Positions 36,001-42,063 of a DNA stretch of 64,000 nt are shown one piece after another. Position 1 is the stretch's first letter. Every line of letters starts with the position of its first letter. Origin of the DNA: Mucilaginibacter paludis DSM 18603 (GTDB lineage Bacteria; Bacteroidota; Bacteroidia; Sphingobacteriales; Sphingobacteriaceae); the NCBI RefSeq assembly GCF_000166195.2, contig NZ_CM001403.1, forward strand, positions 2,188,432 to 2,252,431, written 5' to 3'. The translations under genes were made by a program, and so were the position numbers. The notes under the pieces are model-generated. The model was not told where the DNA came from. It was given only the letters and a program-made list of their open reading frames with translations, and ran no database searches.

Positions 36001-36494
36001 ATGGCAATATGGAAACTACCATTTATATCGGTTGCCGCCCCTATGTTGGTACCTTTTATGCGGATGCCTACGCCTACAAGTAATTCCTTGGTTTTATCGT
36101 CGGTTACAGTTCCGGTTATCACAACCGGTACAGGTTTGCTGTCTATAACAATGTATCCTTCCACGGGTTTGTACTGTAAATCAGTATTCATCAGTAGCTG
36201 GTCCATCACCTTTCTTACCGTTATCCCGTCAGAAACCAGTGTAATTTTCTTATTGTTGTTTTTAAGCGATTGCGCCCTGATTGAAAATTGAATATGGGTT
36301 TGCTGGCTGATAAATGATAAGCCCTGCGCTATGGAAACATTCTGTAACCGGACATTTATCTTTTGTTCAAGATCCTGACTTTTTACATTATTGGCCAGCA
36401 ACATACTTATAAAAACAAGCTGGGCTGCCATAAACAAAAAAGAACATTTCATAATAAAACGGATTGAAGGATATCGTTTTAATCCTTTTTGCAT
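33015..36494 (-). CDS. TonB-dependent receptor with STN signalling domain
   Basis: The 1159-residue protein has a signal (FMAAQLVFISMLLANNVKSQ) and a secretin/TonB short N-terminal (STN) domain (about 45-115: INVRLQNVSIAQGLSFIS, IVIDSK). A carboxypeptidase-regulatory sandwich follows (about 125-210: VGIRIKGTNIGAATDINGSF, SYIGYQTQEIKV), then a plug with DDKYVAIRGLGDRSV and a barrel ending IMMGFTYNLL. The STN domain marks receptors that signal to a FecR/sigma pair. FecR lies about 200 bp upstream and the ECF sigma gene farther up. The plug lacks SusC wording; its AIRGLGDR motif suggests the general siderophore/polymer receptor class. It is followed after 2 bp by a lipoprotein gene, so it heads the transport part of the fasciclin locus. 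Confidence 0.93.
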   Translation of the reverse strand: MQKGLKRYPSIRFIMKCSFLFMAAQLVFISMLLANNVKSQDLEQKINVRLQNVSIAQGLSFISQQTHIQFSIRAQSLKNNNKKITLVSDGITVRKVMDQLLMNTDLQYKPVEGYIVIDSKPVPVVITGTVTDDKTKELLVGVGIRIKGTNIGAATDINGSFHIAIPTEGATLVVSYIGYQTQEIKVNAHSGDIKISLKAEAKQLLEVAVQARRRTNTEISVLNERKKSATIQDAISAAQIERTASITTTQALQRVAGVTVTDDKYVAIRGLGDRSVIAQLNGIRLASSDPDRSAIPLDLVPASLLDNITIYKTVSSDKPADAAAGIVELKTKSVPDSMVLDIVVQSGFNSNIGIGGMHNSFYNSDMGFLANKINKKDLSPDFLNLANQYKGGLPQIQRMIANSGYSPAVKQEVSRINNIMQGFDPVLTTSYKATPLNQLYSATFGNNYTVFKKHKIGVIAGVNYYRRTTDIYGGDVQQYSIYQGVITGNPQVYSPRNIPNYITPNNLYMGKYLTYKENTGTETLNYGGLLGLTYRFDARNEISVQYLGSWGGETQATNLNGRYDYTGLPGEVKSTIYSLKQSYRTLNTFNLQGEHKFLKGEYSPKLSYNVASSKAGQNDPDYRFVSLADYTPNGGGNYNNPVVGPQNTAPNQAYTNHLYALSSGYVNGFGAYGIIQAEPNGRRYRKLDETNYNYKADLSFPFKFLGQKQEFKTGFNYLNRDRVFTENVLFLPGSNFSSNGALPLYTVEGNLNRLVSSDIVGIHPMASGTGEGAAPIGGFLYNSQKSPNNYTGFFETKAAYGMLDLKLTKDIRLTGGVRFESTNIQSAVDTSGVFLDPALTTPGANGTRIPLSLTSPNSVYKVGYKPYYALNMTYNYKENMNFRAGYNTTLARPELREITNVFEFDAIQGGLVVGNPSLINQSTQNYDFRWEYFPNPGEVIAVSVFGKRIKNQLYKVFSLQTNGLAATYPEYPTIRFENDPNIGKVWGIELEIVKDLGKVWDPLKNLFIGSNLMLAQSDIKKSAARLQANRSLDRHSPDNSPLFEQAPYSVNGWLNYDNKRSGTSLTGTFNMVGERLVQINLTGEPDLYTRPVPVLDFVFSQRLTRKILFKGYFKNMLNPDVKTVYANPGTGGKWYGNEYVNRSYQRGSEIMMGFTYNLL

Positions 36495-36620
36495 ATTTTT
36501 GAATATTACTGGTTATTCGCCGCAAAGCGTTAATCTGTTAAAGCCCGTAACCTGTTCTCAGGTACGGAAGTGAATTAAACCGGGAGGACGTCGAAATTCA
36601 CACGGTTTATTCGTAAAATG

Positions 36621-36645
36621 CATTCCCTGCCTTTGGCGGGGAATG
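36621..36645. terminator. Hairpin between fecR and the TonB receptor gene
   Basis: An 11-bp stem (36621-36631 and 36635-36645, one G-T mismatch) with a 3-base loop is followed on the plus strand by six T residues and on the minus strand by GCATTTTA. Sitting in the 196-bp gap, it may attenuate read-through from fecR so that the receptor and lipoproteins depend on a second promoter in the remaining 125 bp. The better T-run on the plus strand leaves its direction uncertain. Confidence 0.5.
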
Positions 36646-36690
36646 TTTTTTGTAATGATGTTACATAACTTTCCTTTCTATTATTCGTAA

Positions 36691-37692
36691 TTACTTGATC
36701 ACAACATTTCGCCCCTTAACTGAATACTTAAAGTGGCCTGTTGCGCTCAATACGTTCATGATCTTAACAAAAGGCATATCGCCCTGCAAAACCACCGTTA
36801 TTTTTTCTTGCAACTTCTTTGTATTGTTATACTGAAATTTCACATCGTACCAGCGCTCCAATACCGCCGTCAATTGTGTTAGCGGAGTTTCGTGAAATAC
36901 CAGGCGGCCATCTTTCCAACCGGCTATATCTTCGGCGGGAATGTTATTGGTGGTCAATTTCCCATTTTCCCAGATGGATTGCTGCCCCGGTACCAGGTTA
37001 GCTAAAACCAGTATCTTGTCATTTTTAACCTTTTCAATGCTAACCTTGCCGCTCGCTAAGGCAACAATTATAGGTTGATTTTTAAAAGCGGTGATCTTAA
37101 ATGCAGTTCCAATATCCCGGGTTTGCAAGGCTCCGGTATGAACTATAAAAGCCTGGTAGCTCCGATGTTTAACGTCAAAAAAAGCCTCCCCTTCTAAAGT
37201 GATATCACGACTGTTTTTTGCGAAAACTTCCGGGAAACGAATTTTACTGCCGGCACCCAGGTAAATCACCGAACTATCCGGCAGGGTAACGATCGATCTT
37301 TTACCATAAGGGTTTACAATTTCCCGCATGGCTATGGGTTGAACCGATAGGCGGTTTTTAGTTTTCAACGTATTGAACAACACTACTCCGATAATCACCG
37401 CAGCACAGATACCCGCGTAGCGTAACACCGCCGGACTTAAAAACCTAACGGACTTTTTTGCGGGACCAGCAATTGCAATCCGGTTATGAATCTCCTGGTT
37501 CCAATCAAATAACTGGGTATCGCTTATATTGGCATCAGCCGAAGTTTGATTCCATCGATCCAACAGAACCTCGTCAAACAATTTTTGACCTTCGGGTGTA
37601 TTGATACCCTGAAGGATTGTTTGCTTTTCTGCCTCAGTGCATTGCTGGGCTAAAAATTTAATAATTAATTCGCGGGTCAACGGTTCTTCCAT
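36691..37692 (-). CDS. FecR-family anti-sigma/signal transducer
   Basis: A 333-residue inner-membrane protein. The cytoplasmic part (1-88) includes the sigma-binding anti-sigma region; a single membrane helix follows (about 90-107, YAGICAAVIIGVVLF). The periplasmic FecR domain has the family motifs NPYGKRSIVTLPDSSVIYLG, GEAFFDVKH and DIGTAFKI, and the C-terminal DUF4974 (about 265-333) has LERWYDVKF. FecR passes the receptor's STN signal to an ECF sigma factor, which it also helps control. The matching sigma gene is 704 bp upstream and the STN receptor gene about 200 bp downstream on the same strand. Confidence 0.95.
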   Translation of the reverse strand: MEEPLTRELIIKFLAQQCTEAEKQTILQGINTPEGQKLFDEVLLDRWNQTSADANISDTQLFDWNQEIHNRIAIAGPAKKSVRFLSPAVLRYAGICAAVIIGVVLFNTLKTKNRLSVQPIAMREIVNPYGKRSIVTLPDSSVIYLGAGSKIRFPEVFAKNSRDITLEGEAFFDVKHRSYQAFIVHTGALQTRDIGTAFKITAFKNQPIIVALASGKVSIEKVKNDKILVLANLVPGQQSIWENGKLTTNNIPAEDIAGWKDGRLVFHETPLTQLTAVLERWYDVKFQYNNTKKLQEKITVVLQGDMPFVKIMNVLSATGHFKYSVKGRNVVIK

Positions 37693-38396
37693 ATCAATGT
37701 TTCAAATAGGGTAACACCTTTATTAAACCGAAGTACTAACCGGATTGAAAATAAATTTCATTTAAGTAATGAGCCCGGCTAATCGGAAAAAAAAAGGGAT
37801 GACGTTTGAACCTTGGTAGATATTCGGTGCAGAAGCAAAGCGGACAAGCCCCCTCTAAATCTCCCCCGGTAAGGGAGACTTTAAAGCCCTCCCTACCGGG
37901 CCCTTCCCGCTGCGATTGAACGGGACGATGCCGCCAGTTAAGAATACTGGTTATTAACGCACAAAAATAACATTGATAATCAAATACTTATATATACATC
38001 CTTATAAGGAGAACGACGAATCAATCTTTATGACATACAGGAAGAAACTTCGGAGCCACTCTGCCTATGTAGAGATTGTTTCGTACCTCGAAATGACGAT
38101 TAGATATTGATAATAAGCGACTTAAATAGACATCATTATAGATTAGGGGTACCTTGAAATCGCCCCTAAAAGCCTCTACATATCAGCTATCCATAGAAGT
38201 ACTCGCCGCCGCGATGAAAGCACGTCATTAAGTTTCAATTTCGCGGATTTATCCCAGGCCTATTCGGCAATAGCCATTGATGTGTTTTTTGGAGAACAGC
38301 AGAATCAAAGAAAGAATGGATGCATCATTGTATCCAGGATGAATAAACCCTATACAATTTATTTTGTATTTCCCACCAGGAAATATAACCGCTATT
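37693..38396. repeat. 704-bp spacer with decayed intergenic repeats
   Basis: An unusually long gap for a sigma/FecR pair. It contains a G/C-rich repeat unit with a near-perfect inverted repeat (CCCGGTAAGGGAG at 37865-37877 and CTCCCTACCGGG at 37889-37900, one bulge). A second unit at about 38070-38098 reads like the 'agagattgtttcgtacctcg' repeats I know as common intergenic clutter in related genomes. No gene is visible. The repeats may have been inserted into a once shorter gap. Confidence 0.5.
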
Positions 38397-38996
38397 TTAG
38401 GCCTTAGCCAACACTGCGATAAGCGCGAGGATGGGCAGAAGAATAGTGGCCAATTCCTGTAGATGATCCCGAAAGTGCTGTAATGACGCGTTAATATGAT
38501 TTCTTACGGTATGGATGGAGAGGTTTAAATGACTTGCAATCTCCGAATAGCTCATATTCTCTTCCCGGCTTAAACGGAATACTTGTTTACGTTGCGGGCT
38601 GAGGAGGTTTAATTTCTCCTGGTAAAGATGTTGAAGTTCTTTGTGATTCAGGTTATAATCTGCAGGTCTGGAAACATGAGCCAAATTATCTTCCAAATAC
38701 TCTATAGGCCTGGTCAATACGGCTTTTCGTCGCCAATGGTTATACAAAGCGTTCCGGATCGATTGAAATAGATAAGCCGACAAATCGGCTTCGATCAGGA
38801 TATCGCCTTTTTTTTGCCACAACCGCAGCATAACATCCATCGATAATTCTTTTGCTATATCCTCATCATGCAATGACGACAAAGCGAAAGAATAGATCTT
38901 CTTAAAATAACGGAAGAATAATGCGTCATAAGCTTGCAGATTGTCTTCCCGGCATTTTTCTATAAGAATATGATCTGGTAAATCTTTAAATGCCAT
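38397..38996 (-). CDS. ECF (sigma-70 family) sigma factor with hydrophobic C-terminal tail
   Basis: I start at the ATG at 38996 (MAFKDLPDHILIEKC, 199 residues); an open extension 24 codons upstream lacks sigma similarity. Region 2 is clear (AYDALFFRYFKKIYSFAL, AKELSMDVMLRLWQ), and region 4 has SPQRKQVFRLSREENMSYSEIASHLNLS in pieces with a helix-turn-helix ending HTVRNHI. Beyond it lies ATILLPILALIAVLA, about 15 hydrophobic residues that could contact the membrane or FecR. This is the presumed sigma factor for the fasciclin locus, paired with the FecR at 36691. The 704-bp gap separates its transcript from fecR. Confidence 0.92.
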   Translation of the reverse strand: MAFKDLPDHILIEKCREDNLQAYDALFFRYFKKIYSFALSSLHDEDIAKELSMDVMLRLWQKKGDILIEADLSAYLFQSIRNALYNHWRRKAVLTRPIEYLEDNLAHVSRPADYNLNHKELQHLYQEKLNLLSPQRKQVFRLSREENMSYSEIASHLNLSIHTVRNHINASLQHFRDHLQELATILLPILALIAVLAKA

Positions 38997-39159
38997 AGGT
39001 GAACTAAATTTCCCGCACCAAAAGTAATGAGCAGAAAAATAAGGCTGCATCAATTGTATGTTAACCAATTGTTAATAGAGGCCACGGACTCGTGGGTAGG
39101 TATTCTTGGGTCAAAGAAGAAATTTTGTAGAATCAGAATTTTTATGGGATATAGATAGT

Positions 39160-39473
39160 TTACGCAGGGATATTAGCAAGCCTGAGGAGAAAGAAAGCAG
39201 TAACTAACCACTCTTGAAAGGCCCTGAAAGCTTTGATCCTGGCGTTGATAATTCTGCGGATGCATTTGTACTTCTGTGGTCGAAGAAGAATAAGATACAT
39301 TCGTAATGGGTTTGAACAGACCTTGATACAGCTTTAAAAGCATCAATTCCTGTATCTCCTACATCGATATGCCAGATAGCCAGCCTTTTGAAGGCCTGCT
39401 TCTTGTTATTGCGGATGGTAAAGATCTGCCCTAACCATAATACTCCCAACAATGAGGTCCAAGAACAAGCCAT
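39160..39473 (-). pseudogene. Decayed C-terminal fragment of an ISL3-family transposase
   Basis: Minus-strand translation from about 39473 gives RLAIWHIDVGDTGIDAFKAV then FFFDHRSTNASAE, which matches the C-terminal end of IS204/IS1001/IS1096/IS1165 (ISL3) transposases, whose usual motif is FDNRSTNASAESFNAKIKAF. Near 39246-39252 the frame shifts by one base; the continuation in the other frame reads INARIKAFRAF and TAFFLLRLANIPA and ends at TAA 39162-39160. Only about 105 codons remain. The element is dead. A 13-bp inverted repeat (39442-39454 and 39499-39511) overlaps its broken 5' side. Confidence 0.8.
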
Positions 39474-39511
39474 AAAAAGCTGTAGATTTATTTGACCCCA
39501 TTGTTGGGAGT
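39442..39511. repeat. 13-bp perfect inverted repeat at the edge of the ISL3 remnant
   Basis: ACTCCCAACAATG (39442-39454) and CATTGTTGGGAGT (39499-39511) are exact complements 44 bp apart. One arm is inside the transposase remnant and one outside it, so it may mark a rearrangement or the insertion of another element. Confidence 0.5.
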
Positions 39512-39617
39512 TATAGTTTTGGTATTTGTCACTATCATCCGGAGATACTATGATACATATGAAACCTAAGCTATTTATGGCTAACCTCTCATAGATATAC
39601 TTTACCCTTACTGTATT

Positions 39618-42053
39618 TTATACAGAAGAACTGAGCCTTTTTAATTGAATTAATAAATCCCGGTAATGATATTGTGTAGTAGTATCTTTAACCAAAGGCG
39701 CAACTCTTTCAATATTTTTTTGAAGCACTGTAAGATGCGCGCGAACGAGAGCCGACAGACCATGATTTTTGAAACTGCTGATAAGCGCCAGCATGTTATC
39801 TACATATTGTTGTTGTAATACCATATGATAATGACTAACTGCTACAGGACTTTTCAGTTCCGGCCACAAACCATCTTTAAGTTGGCTTAAGAAATCATCA
39901 AGCGTAAAAGTTCGTTCATGATAAAATACAGAAGCGTCATAAAGATTGATTAATCTTTGCGGTGCCAATAATGCGCTCAGAATGTCGCTGGCCAGTAACT
40001 GGGGATGCAAACCCCTCTGAGGATTCCAAACCTGCGAGGTAATTGCTTCAGGAGCAATCCACGCGGGCTCTTTACTAAAAACCTCTTTGTTCAGAAAACT
40101 CATTGCCCGTTGCTGAAGCAACTTTGGGGCGGGTTCAAATATTCTGCCCGTGTCAGCGGAAGTCAGATTGTTGTAATAACCTAACCCAATACAATTGACT
40201 GCGTGCATCAGATAAGTAAAGTACTGTCCTAATAACGCAGGGTGTGTCCTTTTTAAGCTATTTCCTGAATTTTCGCCGAACTGGTCTCCATACTGAAAGG
40301 TCCATGAAGGCAAGCGCGTAACTATCCGTTTAAGATTTTTTAGCCCATAAGTATTAGCTGCAATTACATCGTTGCTTAGGTCCTCGGTTTGAGATCTTGG
40401 ATCGATTATTCCAAGGAAACTTTGTTCGCCGTAAAAAAGCCTTTTATTATTTTTTAAACTGTCTGTAACGAGGTTAAACAAAATATGGCGTTCCTTGCGC
40501 TCATCGGTAATATCGGGGAATACCCGGTATCCCCATTCGATCGCCCACTTATCATAGTCGCCTATTCGCGGAAAAATACCTTTTGTCGAAATATGGTCTT
40601 CAGGCTGTGCTACGTAGTTAAACCTGGCGTAATCCATTATAGATGGCGTATGGCCATGCAGTTCTACCCATTTTTTATTGCGCAAACTATCAACAGGAAC
40701 GGTTGACGATGAGCCAAAATTATGTTTCAGTCCTAAAGTATGGCCTATCTCGTGAGATGATACAAAACGGATGAGCTGCCCCATGAGTTCGGTGCTGAAT
40801 TCGGGTTTTTGAGCCGCTGTGTCAACCATTCCAGCCTGCAACATATACCAATTATGCAAAAGTGTCATCACATTGTGGTACCAGCTTACATGGGATTCCA
40901 TGATCTCGCCCGAACGTGGATCGATGATAGTCGGCCCTGCAGCGTTCGCGATAAACGACGGCTTGTAAACAATTACACTGTACCGGGCATCATTCATGCT
41001 CCAGGTACTATCAGAGGGTGATACTTCCCTGGCAAAAATAGCGTTCTTAAAACCTGCTCTTTCAAAAGCGGCCTGCCAATCGTCTACACCCATTTTCAGG
41101 TAGGGTACCCACTGTTTAGGCGTCGCAGGATCAATGTAAAAAATAATTGGCTTCACCGGTTCTACTAACTCCCCCCTCCGGTATTTATCCATATCAGCAG
41201 GCTTGGGTTGTAAACGCCACCGGCTGATCTTCAGTTCCAATTTTGCCTGCTGCGGATTCCGGTCATAATCCACATTGTACGGCGTAAAGTAACCAATCCG
41301 CGCGTCAAGCGCGCGCTCATGCATAGGTTTGTCCGGGAGAAGCACAAACGAAGTGTTTATCCTGATGGTATTTGTCGTGTCACCTTTGCCTATGCCATAG
41401 GTTTTAAAAGTCCGGATCTCAGTGTTAGCAGGGAATGAACGGATGTCTTCGACGAAAGATTTGTCTGACTGATAATTCAGTGTGCTGGCGTGGCCGGTCA
41501 TCAAATTACTGTTCCCGGTTAACAATTCTGTGATATCAATGACAGTAGAAGTAGAATCAGGACCATAGGCTTTAATATCCCAGGACATTAAAATTTCGGC
41601 TAAATTATTTTTATTCAGCGCCTTTAACAGGCCATTTTGCGTATTGTCTTTTGATCTTTCAGCGAATGTCAGGTTTCTGATATTGATTTTGCCGTTGGCT
41701 TTATCGAAGGTGATGTCGCTTTCGCCCAATCCGTCGCCGCCATAAATTCCGTTCTTTTCGTCAATCGTACCGGCAGATGACTGTACTACCCGGCTAACAA
41801 CCATCATCGGGCGGTTGAGCAAGGTGTCGTTTATCCGCAAATAATAGTGCCCTTCAGTTGTATAAATGGTAAACATGCCTTTATTTACCCTGGCATTCGG
41901 CTTGATCAATTTATTGAAGGCAACCGGCCCGGCTGACGGCAGGCCGCCGCCCCCCCAAATTACACCCTGTGAAAAGCAGCAGCAGGGTAATACCGTAAAA
42001 GCAAAAATGAATGAAACGCTTCTGGCTATTGAAAATATGAATTCCTTTATCAT
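39618..42053 (-). CDS. Zinc-dependent metalloprotease-like protein (DUF5118/DUF5117/DUF4953), intact HExxH
   Basis: I start at the ATG at 42053 (MIKEFIFSIARSVSF, 811 residues), 10 bp after the upstream gene; a longer open frame would overlap it. A signal (TVLPCCCFSQ) precedes the DUF5118 region (NKGMFTIYTTEGHYYLRI), a DUF5117 middle and a DUF4953 protease domain. Zinc site: His434, catalytic Glu435, His438 and His444 in HEIGHTLGLKHN, with a Met-turn SIMDYARF about 35 residues later. This is a metzincin-like arrangement. It is probably secreted or periplasmic. It ends the SusCD operon and is a paralogue of the degenerate protein encoded just before it. A role in degrading proteins or peptides imported by the SusCD pair is inferred. 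Confidence 0.92.
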   Translation of the reverse strand: MIKEFIFSIARSVSFIFAFTVLPCCCFSQGVIWGGGGLPSAGPVAFNKLIKPNARVNKGMFTIYTTEGHYYLRINDTLLNRPMMVVSRVVQSSAGTIDEKNGIYGGDGLGESDITFDKANGKINIRNLTFAERSKDNTQNGLLKALNKNNLAEILMSWDIKAYGPDSTSTVIDITELLTGNSNLMTGHASTLNYQSDKSFVEDIRSFPANTEIRTFKTYGIGKGDTTNTIRINTSFVLLPDKPMHERALDARIGYFTPYNVDYDRNPQQAKLELKISRWRLQPKPADMDKYRRGELVEPVKPIIFYIDPATPKQWVPYLKMGVDDWQAAFERAGFKNAIFAREVSPSDSTWSMNDARYSVIVYKPSFIANAAGPTIIDPRSGEIMESHVSWYHNVMTLLHNWYMLQAGMVDTAAQKPEFSTELMGQLIRFVSSHEIGHTLGLKHNFGSSSTVPVDSLRNKKWVELHGHTPSIMDYARFNYVAQPEDHISTKGIFPRIGDYDKWAIEWGYRVFPDITDERKERHILFNLVTDSLKNNKRLFYGEQSFLGIIDPRSQTEDLSNDVIAANTYGLKNLKRIVTRLPSWTFQYGDQFGENSGNSLKRTHPALLGQYFTYLMHAVNCIGLGYYNNLTSADTGRIFEPAPKLLQQRAMSFLNKEVFSKEPAWIAPEAITSQVWNPQRGLHPQLLASDILSALLAPQRLINLYDASVFYHERTFTLDDFLSQLKDGLWPELKSPVAVSHYHMVLQQQYVDNMLALISSFKNHGLSALVRAHLTVLQKNIERVAPLVKDTTTQYHYRDLLIQLKRLSSSV

Positions 42054-42063
42054 CGTATTCGCT

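Noticed and set aside
37851..38100. CRISPR-like array in the repeat-bearing spacer
   Set aside because: The repeats are single units of different sequence with no regular spacer length and no cas genes nearby.
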